Assembly: GCA_947259585.1 (NCBI GenBank)
Contig: CAMYMV010000007.1
Location: 11,749-47,822, forward strand
DNA length: 36,074 nt
Source: an uncultured Gemmatimonadales bacterium
GTDB lineage: Bacteria; Gemmatimonadota; Gemmatimonadetes; Palauibacterales; Palauibacteraceae
Reading direction: 5' to 3'
The notes beneath the pieces were generated by a model, which was not told the DNA's origin, did no database searches, and was given only the letters and a program-made list of their open reading frames with translations. Made by a program: the position numbers and the translations under genes. Positions 7,488 through 16,674 of the stretch are shown here, one piece after another (the stretch's first letter is position 1; each line of letters starts with the position of its first letter).

Positions 7488-8423
7488 GTGAGCTTACGTG
7501 TCCCTTGCCACCGCGCGCCGTCCCGCCCATCCGCTGTTTGTTCCGTCCGCCCCTCGGCACTCATGCTCGTCACCCTCCTTCTCTCCGCCTGCACGACCAC
7601 GGCCAGGGTCGGGGGATTCAGGGAATTCGCCGACGCCGGTGTCGCGTACGTCGACGCGGCGGATGCCTTCCTCGAGGAGGCGGGCGATGCCGCCATCGAC
7701 GCCGATTCGCACGTGCTGATGGTGGCCAGGGAACGACTGCCCGATTCATCCGAACGGGCGAAGCATCTCGTCGACTCCAACGGATTGCTCAGGGACCGTC
7801 TGGGCCTGCTGTCGGATCTCCGTCTTCACGGGCACCTCCTTCGTGCCTACTTCCTGGCTCTCGCCGCCCTGGCGGATGGCGATGGGAGCACCGGGATCGG
7901 CGCGGCGACGGAGGAGATCGTCACGTCGCTCGGCGCTCTGGATGAGCGGATCAAGAGGGCGAAGGTGGGAGACCGGGCGGTCGGCGATTTCACAGGGGCG
8001 GTCGTCGAGATCGCGGTGGCCGCTTTCCGGAGCGCCGCGCTGGAGCGGGAGCTGAAATCCCACGCGTCGGTCATCGAGCGTGAGCTGGATCTGCAGCAGG
8101 CGGCGATGCGGGCGATCGGCGAGCAGATGCGAACCGATCTGGAGATCGTCCTCGCCGGCCTCGAGACAACGGAGATCGTCCGGCCGTTCCGCGGCACCCG
8201 CCAGCTCCCGCGCCGCTGGCCCACGAGCCGAAGGGAGATCCTCAAGGCAGCGGCTTCCGTCGAGTCGGCGGACGCCGCTGCCGACGCCGCGGCAGGCTTG
8301 AAGATCTCCTTCGTGAAGCTTGTTGAAGATCGGCTCGGAATCTCGGACCTACAGGCCCTCATCGACGACATCGACCGTGTTCTCGACCTGATTGAGAGCG
8401 TCGCGAGGCCGGAGGCGAGCTGA
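7488..8423 (+). CDS. Hypothetical lipoprotein, helical
   Basis: Unrecognised protein of 311 residues from a GTG start. The N-terminus is arginine-rich, followed by a hydrophobic run and a lipobox, LLSAC, so it is probably exported and lipid-modified at that cysteine (residue 35). An ATG at 7563 would start right at the hydrophobic run and lacks the positive n-region, so the GTG is preferred although neither has a clear Shine-Dalgarno. The mature part is alanine-, glutamate- and arginine-rich and mostly helical with no cysteines. Only one base separates its stop from the start of the next gene; the two are surely translated together. Confidence 0.65.
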   Translation: MSLRVPCHRAPSRPSAVCSVRPSALMLVTLLLSACTTTARVGGFREFADAGVAYVDAADAFLEEAGDAAIDADSHVLMVARERLPDSSERAKHLVDSNGLLRDRLGLLSDLRLHGHLLRAYFLALAALADGDGSTGIGAATEEIVTSLGALDERIKRAKVGDRAVGDFTGAVVEIAVAAFRSAALERELKSHASVIERELDLQQAAMRAIGEQMRTDLEIVLAGLETTEIVRPFRGTRQLPRRWPTSRREILKAAASVESADAAADAAAGLKISFVKLVEDRLGISDLQALIDDIDRVLDLIESVARPEAS

Positions 8424-8424
8424 C

Positions 8425-8766
8425 GTGGGGCCGTTCGAGATCCGGAGGCAGGCCGTGTCCGAGCTCCGGAAGGTCATCCTCGAGATGATGTCCTCGGAGT
8501 GGGATCTGGCTCTGGAGGGGAGATCCGAGGAGGAGGTCTCCGAAGCTGCCCGCAGCCTGCTCCGCGCCCAGAGGGCGCGCCTCCGCCTCGGGAGCGCCGA
8601 CCTGAGGAAGATCAGAGGGGATCTGAAGGCGAACGAGGAATCCCTGGAGCGGGGCAGGGTGGCTCTCGAGAAGGCCATAGAGGATCTGGGCGCCGTCCGC
8701 CACGTCCTGGATGCGGTGGCGGGCTTCCTGAGGATCGTCGGACGCATCGTCCCGCTGCCCGTCTAG
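8425..8766 (+). CDS. Small helical hypothetical protein, coupled to lipoprotein
   Basis: A 113-residue, highly charged protein with heptad-like stretches (about residues 40-90), predicted alpha-helical or coiled coil, and a short hydrophobic C-terminus (FLRIVGRIVPLPV) that could be amphipathic. It has no signal peptide of its own. The start is GTG at 8425, with GGAGG nine bases upstream inside the end of the lipoprotein gene. The tight spacing suggests the pair works together, perhaps at the inner face of the membrane, but no family is recognised. Confidence 0.6.
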   Translation: MGPFEIRRQAVSELRKVILEMMSSEWDLALEGRSEEEVSEAARSLLRAQRARLRLGSADLRKIRGDLKANEESLERGRVALEKAIEDLGAVRHVLDAVAGFLRIVGRIVPLPV

Positions 8767-8801
8767 CTCACGTCGGGCCTCGAGATCATCCAAAAGCTCC
8801 C

Positions 8802-8832
8802 GGCAAGGGGACGGGGTCTCCGTCCCCCTGCC
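8802..8832. terminator. Hairpin between convergent genes
   Basis: GGCA-GGGGACGG (8802-8814) pairs with CCGTCCCC-TGCC (8820-8832) with a single mismatch and a five-base loop. It lies between the end of the helical gene and the end of aceA, which face each other. There is no T-run, so it may be a bidirectional pause or transcript 3'-end rather than a classic terminator. Confidence 0.5.
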
Positions 8833-8845
8833 CGGTGGGTGGCGC

Positions 8846-10210
8846 CTAGCCGAGCGAGCTCAGCGGCCCGGCGCACGGAGAGCCGGGAGCCCTCACGGGG
8901 GTCTCGGCTGCCTCCTCATCCTCGTCCTCGAAGAACTGCTCGTCCTCCGTGGAGCCGGCGAGGGCGCCTAGAGAAGAGGCTCCGCCGGTGATCACCTCGC
9001 TCACGGCATCGAAGTAGCCGGTCCCGACCTCGCGCTGGTGCCGGGTCGCGGTGTAACCCACCTCCTCGGCCTCGAATTCCTGCTCCTGCAGCTCGACGTA
9101 GGCTGACATGCCGCGCTCGCCGTAGCCGCGGGCGAGCTCGAACATGTTGTAGTTGAGCGAGTGAAAGCCGGCCAGCGTCACGAACTGGAACTTGTAGCCC
9201 ATCGCCCCGAGCTCGCTCTGGAACTTCGCGATCGTCGCGTCGTCCAGATTCGCCTTCCAGTTGAAGGAGGGAGAGCAGTTGTACGCCAGGAGCTTGCCGG
9301 GGAACTGATCGTGTATCGCCTCGGCGAAGCGACGCGCCTCCTCCAGGTCGGGGTGCGCGGTCTCGCACCAGACCACATCGGCGTACGGCGCGTAGGCCAG
9401 GCCACGGGCGATCGCCTGATCGATGCCCGGGCGCACCCGGAAGAACCCCTCGGGCGTTCGCTCGTCATCGACGATGAACTCGCGGTCGCGCTCATCCACG
9501 TCGATCGTCAGCAACCCGGCAGCGTTCGCGTCGGTTCGCGCGATCACGAGGGCGGGGACGCCCAGCACATCGGCGGCCAGGCGAGCCGAGATCAGCTTGT
9601 CTACGGCGTGCGAGGTGTGAACGAGCACCTTGCCGCCCATGTGCCCGCACTTCTTGGCCGATGAGAGCTGGTCCTCGAAGTGCACTCCGGCCGCGCCGGC
9701 CGCGATCATCGCCTTCATCAGCTCGAATGCGTTCAGGAGGCCGCCGAAGCCGGCCTCGGCGTCGGCGACGATCGGCTGGAACCAGTCGACGCTGGTGTCG
9801 CCCTCCGCGAAGTGGATCTGATCCGCTCTCTGGAGCGCGTTGTTGATGCGGTGAACGAGTGCCGGGACGGAGTCGGCGGGATAGAGGGACTGGTCCGGGT
9901 AGGTCGCGCCGGCCAGGTTGGCATCGGCCGCCACCTGCCAGCCCGAGCAGTAGATGGCCTTCAGGCCCGCCTTCACCTGCTGCATCGCCTGGTTGCCGGT
10001 CACCGCGCCGAGAGCGCAAACGTAGGGCTCCTCCTGCATGTGTTTCCACAGCTTCTCGGCCCCGACCCTGGCCAGCGTGTACTCGATCTTCACGCTGCCG
10101 CGCAGTCGGACCACGTCCTCCGCCGTGTAGGGCCGCTCGATCCCCTTCCAGCGCGGGTTGTCTCGCCAGTCCTTCACCAGTTCCTCTACGGGGTTTGCCA
10201 CCATGATCAT
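8846..10210 (-). CDS. aceA: Isocitrate lyase
   Basis: A 454-residue isocitrate lyase, splitting isocitrate into glyoxylate and succinate in the glyoxylate shunt. The signature KKCGHMGG carries the catalytic cysteine C188. [20 protein letters not shown], the DxEAGFGG metal site (around 150-157) and NCSPSFNWK are all present. Length is typical of the short bacterial form. The ATG at 10210 has GGAG six bases upstream; a second ATG two codons later is possible. An acidic tail ([15 protein letters not shown]) precedes the C-terminus. It lies 115 bases downstream of malate synthase on the same strand, making an aceB-aceA operon. Confidence 0.96.
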   Translation of the reverse strand: MIMVANPVEELVKDWRDNPRWKGIERPYTAEDVVRLRGSVKIEYTLARVGAEKLWKHMQEEPYVCALGAVTGNQAMQQVKAGLKAIYCSGWQVAADANLAGATYPDQSLYPADSVPALVHRINNALQRADQIHFAEGDTSVDWFQPIVADAEAGFGGLLNAFELMKAMIAAGAAGVHFEDQLSSAKKCGHMGGKVLVHTSHAVDKLISARLAADVLGVPALVIARTDANAAGLLTIDVDERDREFIVDDERTPEGFFRVRPGIDQAIARGLAYAPYADVVWCETAHPDLEEARRFAEAIHDQFPGKLLAYNCSPSFNWKANLDDATIAKFQSELGAMGYKFQFVTLAGFHSLNYNMFELARGYGERGMSAYVELQEQEFEAEEVGYTATRHQREVGTGYFDAVSEVITGGASSLGALAGSTEDEQFFEDEDEEAAETPVRAPGSPCAGPLSSLG

Positions 10211-10325
10211 CTCGCTCTCCGAGTCGTGATGTCCTTGACAGGAAACGGGTTGCTGTTCGTCCCGGCGATCCTGCCTTGGATGGGCGTTCGCGCGCCGGCG
10301 TGCTGCGGGCTGCGGACTCCGGGTT

Positions 10326-12035
10326 TCACGTGCCGACCAGATCCGAACTCATGCAAAGGAAAGGCCGGAACTCCTCTTCCGTAAAAACCGCCTGCGCGTC
10401 GGCGGCAGCCGCGGCATAGCGGGAAACTTCGGCTTGCACCGCCGCCTCCGGGTGGCCCTGCATCGCCGTGCGAATCTCGTCTTCGATCTTCTCGAGCTCC
10501 TCACGGAAAACCTCTCCGACGAGCTCTCGGGTCACCCGATGGCCGTTCTCCAGCTCGACCTGGTGACGCAGCCACTGCCACGTCTGCGCCCGAGAGATCT
10601 CGAGCGTTGCCAGGTCCTCCATCAAGTCGTCCCAGGCCACGCAGCCGATGTCCTGGTTCCAACCCTTCTGGTAACCGATGCCCACGCGCACGTTCTTGCG
10701 CAATCCGTCGATCGTCCTGGGAGGGGTGGACTCGGGCAGAAGCTCGGGTCGGTCCGCGACGTCGGGCATGATCTCGAGCTGGTTCTCTTGCGGAAAGGCA
10801 GCCATGGCGGGGCCGATAAAGTAGGGGTGGGAGACCCAGCACCCGTCGTGCCCGAGGCTGAACTCGAACTCCTTGTCCTCGACGACCTTGCGGGTCTGCG
10901 CCTCTCTCAGCTCCCGGGTGCTGCCGGGGGTGAACGCCGCCATGCCGCCCATGGCGAACGCCCCGTGCCGGTGGCAGATCTTGATGAGCCGCATGGCGTA
11001 GTTCTCCATCCACGGGCGGTTCAGCGAGATAGAGGCCCGGTCTGCCATGATGCGGTCCGAGTGCTCCTTCAGGACCTTGATGTCGCTGAAGATCTTGTCC
11101 CAGCGTCCCACGTTGAGGCCGGCCGCGTGGTCACGGAGCTCGTAGAGGATCTCCTCCATCTGGAACGCCGCCGGCAGGGTCTCGATGAGGAAGGTGGCGC
11201 GCAGCGTCCCGATCGGGAGTCCCAGCTCCTTCTCGAGAAGAGTGAGGAGCCTGTTCCACCAGCGCGCTTCCAAGTAGTGCTCGACCTTGGGCACGTAGTA
11301 CTTGGGCGTCTTGCCCTGGGCCAGGAGCACCCTGGCCGTGTGGAAAGTGGAGAGCGCGAGGTCCATCAGCCCTCCCGAGACCGGCTCGCCATCCACCTGC
11401 AAGTTCGCCTCGTCGAGGTGCAGTCCCCTGCACCTTACCATGAGGATAGGCATATCCTGGGGGTCCAGCGCGTAGATCTTCTCCGGTTGGTCGTCGGCGG
11501 CCGGCTTCACGAAGGTCAGAGTGCCGTCCGCCGCTCCGATCAGGTTCACGACGCCCTGCATGACGTTCGGCCACGACGGCTTCATGGAGTCCTCGAAGTC
11601 GAGCATCGCCGCGTCTGCCCGCATGCCCGCCGCGGTCCGGCTCAGCATGTTGATGACCATCTTGGCGTCGCTGATCGGGCCAGTGATCTCCACCCGCCGG
11701 ACGAGCAGATCGTCGGGCAGAGGCGCAACCGTCCAATCTCCCCGCGCTCGATCGGCTGCCTCGCCCTCGAGATACTCCGGCACGGCCCCCTCATCGAAGC
11801 TCCGCTGTCGTTCGCCCCGCACCCGAAGCAGCTCCTGCCGTTCCTCCTGCAGAGCGCCGTGAAGGCCCGCGATCAGGGATACCGCGCCCGGGGTCAGAAC
11901 ACGCTCGGCCTGTTCCGTCCAAGCCGCGGCGTTGATCACGACTCCGGGGGCGAGCCCCTTCCACTCTGCCGCCTTGCCCGCGGTCGCCGGAGCCTCCGTA
12001 ACTCCACTGGAGGGTGGAGGTGTAGCTGTCCCCAT
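10326..12035 (-). CDS. aceB: Malate synthase A
   Basis: A 569-residue malate synthase of the A type, condensing glyoxylate and acetyl-CoA to malate. The family signature appears as [17 protein letters not shown], preceded by the [13 protein letters not shown] strand. The catalytic-base region is in [10 protein letters not shown], and [11 protein letters not shown] lies near the C-terminal plug. I start at ATG 12035 (MGTATPPP); the frame is open to 12107 but the added stretch is proline- and arginine-rich and unlike the family. Shine-Dalgarno support at 12035 is weak. It precedes aceA and together they bypass the decarboxylating steps of the citric acid cycle, allowing growth on acetate or fatty acids. 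Confidence 0.94.
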   Translation of the reverse strand: MGTATPPPSSGVTEAPATAGKAAEWKGLAPGVVINAAAWTEQAERVLTPGAVSLIAGLHGALQEERQELLRVRGERQRSFDEGAVPEYLEGEAADRARGDWTVAPLPDDLLVRRVEITGPISDAKMVINMLSRTAAGMRADAAMLDFEDSMKPSWPNVMQGVVNLIGAADGTLTFVKPAADDQPEKIYALDPQDMPILMVRCRGLHLDEANLQVDGEPVSGGLMDLALSTFHTARVLLAQGKTPKYYVPKVEHYLEARWWNRLLTLLEKELGLPIGTLRATFLIETLPAAFQMEEILYELRDHAAGLNVGRWDKIFSDIKVLKEHSDRIMADRASISLNRPWMENYAMRLIKICHRHGAFAMGGMAAFTPGSTRELREAQTRKVVEDKEFEFSLGHDGCWVSHPYFIGPAMAAFPQENQLEIMPDVADRPELLPESTPPRTIDGLRKNVRVGIGYQKGWNQDIGCVAWDDLMEDLATLEISRAQTWQWLRHQVELENGHRVTRELVGEVFREELEKIEDEIRTAMQGHPEAAVQAEVSRYAAAAADAQAVFTEEEFRPFLCMSSDLVGT

Positions 12036-12147
12036 ATGGATATCCGCCTTGCCTATGTCTTGGTGCCGTCCGCCGGTGGGCCGGGGAATGAGCGCCCTTA
12101 TTGGCACTTCGAGCGACGCTTCCAGCGAAGGATCAGAATGTCATTAG

Positions 12148-12177
12148 AATATAGCGATTCCTCGGCGTCCTGCTCAG
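12148..12177 (-). promoter_or_regulatory. Possible aceBA promoter
   Basis: On the reverse strand TATATT (12153-12148) is a good -10 box about 110 bases before the aceB start. The hexamer 18 bases upstream, CTGAGC, is a poor -35. The segment is the only AT-rich patch in the divergent spacer 12036-12271, so it may also serve the forward gene. Confidence 0.3.
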
Positions 12178-12271
12178 GGGGTTACGCAGTAGAGTTCGGG
12201 GGCCCGGCCCCCTACCTTCGGAGCGATCGGTCGAGTCTGAATCGAACCTCCACGCCAGAGGACAGCGGCAC

Positions 12272-13357
12272 GTGATACGAATCCGGAGAAGCCTCGCGCT
12301 GGCAGTGGTCGTGGGCGCCGTGCCGTCAGGCGATGTCGTCGCTCAGGCCGGGGAGCCTCCGGTTTCGGAGGGCAGCCAGGATTGCCGTACCCTGATCGCC
12401 TTCTCGTCGGATCGGACGGAAGCGCCCGGGATCTACGTCATCAGTCCTGACGGCGGTGAGGCGGAGCTGGTGGTGTCGGTGCCGGGGGCGCTTCAGGTCG
12501 AATGGTCGCCGGACGGGAAGCGGATCGCCTTTCTGTCCGTGACGTCAGAAGACGAGAAACTGTTCGAGCCGTTCCAGGCTCTGAGATTCCATGCCTTTCT
12601 CTATACGGTCAAGCCGGACGGCAGCGACCTGGTGAGACACGGCGCCTACCCGATCTCCATGGGGTTCTCCTGGTCGCCGGACGGGAGCCGGGTGGCGTTC
12701 GCGTCTGCCCTGGAGACGGGCGGTGCAACCTCGGTCTACGTCGCCGAGCTGGATGGGGGTGAGTGGCAGAAGCTGACCGACGTCGAGGGGAACTACATGT
12801 TCCCGGAATGGTCGGCCGACGGAGAGATGATCGCCTTTGCCGCCAGAAGAGGCGACGAGACGTCGCTTCGGATCGTGACCCCGGATGGGCGGGAGGAGCA
12901 GGCGGTCGTCGAGGTGCCCGGATCGCGGGCATACCGGATGTTCAGGCCGGTCTGGGCGCCCGCGGGTCGGATGGTGGCGTTCGCCGAAGGGCGCGCCATC
13001 TTCATCGTCAGCACGATCGAAGGCGAGCCGCAGCAGATCGCCACAGGACCCGGCGAGCCTCACGGCTGGTCCCCGGGCCAGCGGTCCGTGCTCCTCGGAG
13101 AAGGGGCCGAGGGCCGCGGGCGGGTGTTCGTCATCGACCTCGACACCCTGAAGGAGCAGACGTTGGCCAGCGACGCTGGGGTAGGTGGGGCCAGCTCTCC
13201 CTCTCCCATGTGGGACCGAGTCGCCTACACGGCGATCCCGAACGAGCAGGCCGACGTGTTCGTCGTGGGGATGGACGGAGCTCCCGCCGTCAACCTGACC
13301 GACCATCCGGCCAACGATTACTTTCCGGCCTGGTCGCCCTGTCTGGGCGGAGGATAG
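12272..13357 (+). CDS. Exported PD40/TolB-type beta-propeller protein
   Basis: A 361-residue protein with an N-terminal signal peptide (MIRIRRSLALAVVVG..., cleavage near residue 25) and at least five WD40-like PD40 repeats. The repeats are recognisable by recurrent WSPDGKRIAF/WSPDGSRVAF/WSADGEMIAF blocks spaced about 45-50 residues apart, ending with FPAWSP. Such propellers act in the periplasm as TolB-like scaffolds or parts of peptidases; no catalytic domain is attached here. The start is GTG at 12272, with AGAGGA about 11 bases upstream. It is divergent from aceB and 62 bases upstream of the dikinase gene, with no evidence of a functional link to either. Confidence 0.82.
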   Translation: MIRIRRSLALAVVVGAVPSGDVVAQAGEPPVSEGSQDCRTLIAFSSDRTEAPGIYVISPDGGEAELVVSVPGALQVEWSPDGKRIAFLSVTSEDEKLFEPFQALRFHAFLYTVKPDGSDLVRHGAYPISMGFSWSPDGSRVAFASALETGGATSVYVAELDGGEWQKLTDVEGNYMFPEWSADGEMIAFAARRGDETSLRIVTPDGREEQAVVEVPGSRAYRMFRPVWAPAGRMVAFAEGRAIFIVSTIEGEPQQIATGPGEPHGWSPGQRSVLLGEGAEGRGRVFVIDLDTLKEQTLASDAGVGGASSPSPMWDRVAYTAIPNEQADVFVVGMDGAPAVNLTDHPANDYFPAWSPCLGGG

Positions 13358-13419
13358 GCCCGAGGCCCGGCTTCTCGATGGCGATGGTCAGAGGACCGGG
13401 GAACCCGAGGACGAAGGTG

Positions 13420-16245
13420 ATGACCGAAAAGACGATCAACACACCCGCGATAACTGATGGGACGACGCAATCAGAGAGCACGCAGTGGATTTGGTCGTTC
13501 GCCGAGGGCGATGGGACCGACAAGCGCCTTCTGGGCGGAAAGGGCGCCAACCTCTGCGAGATGACCCGGATCGGCATCAACGTGCCGCCGGGCTTCGTCG
13601 TCACCACCGACGCCTGCCTCGCCTACCTGGAATCCCCGGAGGGCGCTCTGCCGACCGGAGTCATGGAGCAGGCGCGGGAGCAGATGGCTCGTTTGGAGGC
13701 GGCGACGGGAAGGCGCTTCGGAGGCGCGGACGACCCGCTTCTCGTCTCGGTGCGCTCGGGCTCGGCCATGTCGATGCCGGGGATGATGGACACCATCCTC
13801 AACCTCGGGCTCAACGAGGAGAGCTTGGGCGGACTGGTCGAGCAGACCGGCGATCAGCGGTTCGGTTACGACGCCTATCGCCGTCTCATCCAGCTCTTCG
13901 GGAAGGTCGCCCTCGGCATCGACGATGAGAACTTCGACGAGCAGTTCGCCTCCGTAAAGGAACTGGCCGGCGCCGCCGCCGACGTGGATCTGCAGGCAGA
14001 GGACCTGGAGGAGATCGTGCGGCGCTTCCTCCAGGTCGTGCGGAAACACACCGGCCGTCCGTTTCCGAGCGATCCCTACGAGCAGCTCGAGGTCGCGATC
14101 AAGGCGGTGTTTGATTCCTGGATGGGGCGGAGAGCCGTGGACTACCGCCGCGAGTTCGGAATCACGCCCGAGATGGCCAACGGGACTGCTGCCAACGTCG
14201 TCGCGATGGTCTTCGGGAACATGGGATCCGACTGCTCGACGGGCGTGGCCTTCACCAGAGACCCCGGCACGGGCGAGAACGAGCTCTACGGCGAGTACCT
14301 GGTCAACGCCCAGGGCGAGGATGTCGTGGCCGGGATCCGGACGCCGAAGTTGATCGGCGAGATGGCCACGGAAGTGCCCGAGATCTACGCCCAGCTCCAG
14401 GAGCTGCGGCGGAAGCTGGAGGAGCATTACCGCGAGGTGCAGGACTTCGAGTTCACGAGCGAGCGCGGCACCCTGTACTGCCTGCAGACGCGCAACGGGA
14501 AGATGAATGCGAGCGCCCGCGTCAGGACCTCGGTCGAGATGTTGGAAGAGGGCCTGATCAGCCGGGAAGAGGCGCTCATGCGCGTGATGCCCGAGGATCT
14601 GGAGCAGATCCTCTACGCCAGGATCGACCCGGACTACGATGGCATCCCTCTGGCCACGGGGCTCGCCGCCTCGCCCGGCGCCGCAAGCGGAGAGGTCGTG
14701 TTCGACGCGGATCGGGCCGAGTTGCTCGGACGACAGGGAAGGAAGCTGATCCTGGTTCGGGAGGAGACGAAACCGGAGGACATCCACGGCTTCTTCGCCG
14801 CCGAGGGCGTGCTCACGAGCCGGGGTGGGGGGACCTCTCACGCCGCCGTCGTCGCCCGCGGGATGGGGAAACCGTGCGTGGCCGGAGCGGAAGGCTTCAT
14901 GGTCGACGAGGAGCGTTCCCAGGCGATCGCTGGCGAGACGGTGGTGAAGGAGGGCGACATCATCACGATCGACGGAGCGACCGGCCACCTTTATCTCGGC
15001 GATGCTCCGATGGTCGAGGCGGAATTCTCCGAGGAGCTGGAGACGTTGCTGTCATGGGCCGACGAAGCGGCCAGGTTGGACGTGATGGCGAACGCGGACA
15101 CACCCGAAGATGCCTCACGGGCGATCAGGTTCGGCGCCATGGGCATCGGTCTGTGTCGGACCGAGCGGATGTTCAACGCGCCCGAGCGGCTTCCGCTCGT
15201 CCTGGACATGATCGTCGCGGAGGACGACGAGCAGCGGGCCGCGGCCCTGGCCCGGCTCCTGCCGATGCAACGGGCCGATTTTCGCGGGATCTTCGAGGCG
15301 ATGTCCCCCCGGCCGGTGACGATCCGGCTCCTGGATCCGCCGCTCCACGAGTTCCTCCCCTCCCAGGAGAGGCTGGAAGAGGAGATCCTCCATCTCCATC
15401 AACTTCGCGACGCGCTGCGCGGCATGGACGTGCTGACGAGCACCCTGAGGGTGTTGGAGGCGGACGCGCCCGAGGCGGCGGTCGCTTTCGCCGATGGCGC
15501 GAGAGAGTTGGCCGACGTGCGGCGCGTCGACCGGGTGATCGCGCGGAAGGAGGCCCTGCTACGCGGCGCGCAGGCGCTGCGGGAGACCAACCCGATGCTG
15601 GGACACCGCGGCGTGCGCCTGGGGCTCACCTATCCCGAAATCTACCAGATGCAGGTCAGAGCCGTCCTCGAGGCAGCGGCGGAGTGCCTCAAGGAGGGGG
15701 TCGAGGTTCATCCCCAGATCATGGTTCCGCAGGTGTGCACGTCCCAGGAGCTGATGTGGGTCAAGCGATATGTCGAAGAGGCCGAAGCCGCCGTGAAGGC
15801 GGACTACGGGGTGGAGATCGACTTCGCGTTCGGCACGATGATCGAGGTCGTCCGGGCCTGCCTGCGGGCGGAGAGCCTGGCCGACGTGGCGGATTTCTTC
15901 TCCTTCGGGACCAACGACCTCACGCAGGCCACGTTCTCGTTCAGCAGGGAGGACGCCGAGACGAAGTTCCTGCCGCTTTACAACGAGCTCGGAATCCTCC
16001 AGGACAACCCGTTCGAGGTCCTGGATCGAATGGGGTTGGGACGCCTCATGGCAGTCACCGTGCAGTGGGCCAGGACGAAGAAGCCCGATTTCGAGGTGGG
16101 GATCTGCGGCGAGCACGGCGGCCATCCCGCCTCGATCCGGTTCTGCCACGAGATCGGTCTGGACTACGTCTCCTGCTCGCCGCCTCGCATCCCGGTCGCT
16201 CGCCTGGCGGCGGCGCACGCCAACGTTCAGTCGGTGACCAGATAG
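13420..16245 (+). CDS. ppdK: Pyruvate, phosphate dikinase
   Basis: Pyruvate phosphate dikinase, interconverting pyruvate + ATP + Pi with PEP + AMP + PPi. The N-terminal ATP-grasp part begins LLGGKGANLCEM. The swivelling domain carries the phosphohistidine in GGGTSHAAVVARGMGKPC (H474). The C-terminal TIM barrel has the acid/base cysteine in CGEHGGHPASI (C896). At 941 residues it is somewhat longer than the usual 870-900, part of this being a 25-residue polar N-terminal extension. The ATG at 13420 has GAAGG two bases upstream and GAGG further up; the preceding open frame overlaps the propeller gene and is not coding. With the glyoxylate shunt next door, a gluconeogenic role is likely. Its 3' end overlaps the convergent small gene by 19 bases. 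Confidence 0.95.
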   Translation: MTEKTINTPAITDGTTQSESTQWIWSFAEGDGTDKRLLGGKGANLCEMTRIGINVPPGFVVTTDACLAYLESPEGALPTGVMEQAREQMARLEAATGRRFGGADDPLLVSVRSGSAMSMPGMMDTILNLGLNEESLGGLVEQTGDQRFGYDAYRRLIQLFGKVALGIDDENFDEQFASVKELAGAAADVDLQAEDLEEIVRRFLQVVRKHTGRPFPSDPYEQLEVAIKAVFDSWMGRRAVDYRREFGITPEMANGTAANVVAMVFGNMGSDCSTGVAFTRDPGTGENELYGEYLVNAQGEDVVAGIRTPKLIGEMATEVPEIYAQLQELRRKLEEHYREVQDFEFTSERGTLYCLQTRNGKMNASARVRTSVEMLEEGLISREEALMRVMPEDLEQILYARIDPDYDGIPLATGLAASPGAASGEVVFDADRAELLGRQGRKLILVREETKPEDIHGFFAAEGVLTSRGGGTSHAAVVARGMGKPCVAGAEGFMVDEERSQAIAGETVVKEGDIITIDGATGHLYLGDAPMVEAEFSEELETLLSWADEAARLDVMANADTPEDASRAIRFGAMGIGLCRTERMFNAPERLPLVLDMIVAEDDEQRAAALARLLPMQRADFRGIFEAMSPRPVTIRLLDPPLHEFLPSQERLEEEILHLHQLRDALRGMDVLTSTLRVLEADAPEAAVAFADGARELADVRRVDRVIARKEALLRGAQALRETNPMLGHRGVRLGLTYPEIYQMQVRAVLEAAAECLKEGVEVHPQIMVPQVCTSQELMWVKRYVEEAEAAVKADYGVEIDFAFGTMIEVVRACLRAESLADVADFFSFGTNDLTQATFSFSREDAETKFLPLYNELGILQDNPFEVLDRMGLGRLMAVTVQWARTKKPDFEVGICGEHGGHPASIRFCHEIGLDYVSCSPPRIPVARLAAAHANVQSVTR

Positions 16246-16481
16246 ACCTCGTCGTGCGCGCGGACCCTCTCGTCCACGTGGATGGCGATCTCGCTCCCGG
16301 CGGCAGCGCTCTCGACGGGGCCGTGCTCGACCTGTAGCGAGCCTGCGGTCTGCTCGAAATCGGTCGTGTGACCGCGAAAGTGGATCGTGTCCCCGACGCT
16401 GAGGTCCGCGACCAGCTGCACGACTCCGACGTGAGGCTTGTCGAAGTAGTGCGTCACCGTGCCGATGAGTTGCTCCTGCAT
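16227..16481 (-). CDS. Stand-alone EF-Tu domain-2-like protein
   Basis: An 84-residue protein that is essentially one translation-factor beta-barrel: IGTVTHYFDKPHVGVVQL, DLSVGDTIHFRG, DFEQTAGSLQVEH, then a C-terminal VRAHDEVYLV. This is the family usually named translation elongation factor-like protein, found as isolated barrels in bacteria and archaea; no function is established. The start is the ATG at 16481, with GGAGGAGG five to six bases upstream, much better than the frame's earlier ATG at 16526. Its stop lies inside the end of the dikinase gene on the opposite strand (19-base tail-to-tail overlap). Confidence 0.82.
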   Translation of the reverse strand: MQEQLIGTVTHYFDKPHVGVVQLVADLSVGDTIHFRGHTTDFEQTAGSLQVEHGPVESAAAGSEIAIHVDERVRAHDEVYLVTD

Positions 16482-16674
16482 GTAGCCTCCTCCGGCGGAT
16501 GTCCGATCGATCGGGAATCTTAACATTTCGTCGACGTTCGCGTCGACCCACGCGGCCGGCTAAGATCGACAAACCGGTGAACGAATCGCGTCCGGCGTGT
16601 GAATCGCGTCCGGCGAGCGGCATGGGCGCCGTCCGGTAAGCGCCGGCGACGGGCGTCCCCACTGGAGCGAGTCC

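Noticed and set aside
4443..8423. Defence island reading of the ADP-ribosylglycohydrolase and cysteine-desulfurase-like genes (Dnd- or toxin-type)
   Set aside because: There is no ADP-ribosyltransferase, DndBCD-like or nuclease gene nearby, and the two genes are divergent with ordinary metabolic neighbours.
10434..12275. 613-codon open frame on the forward strand
   Set aside because: It is antisense to malate synthase, whose conserved motifs are all in the reverse frame. Long antisense frames are expected at this GC content.
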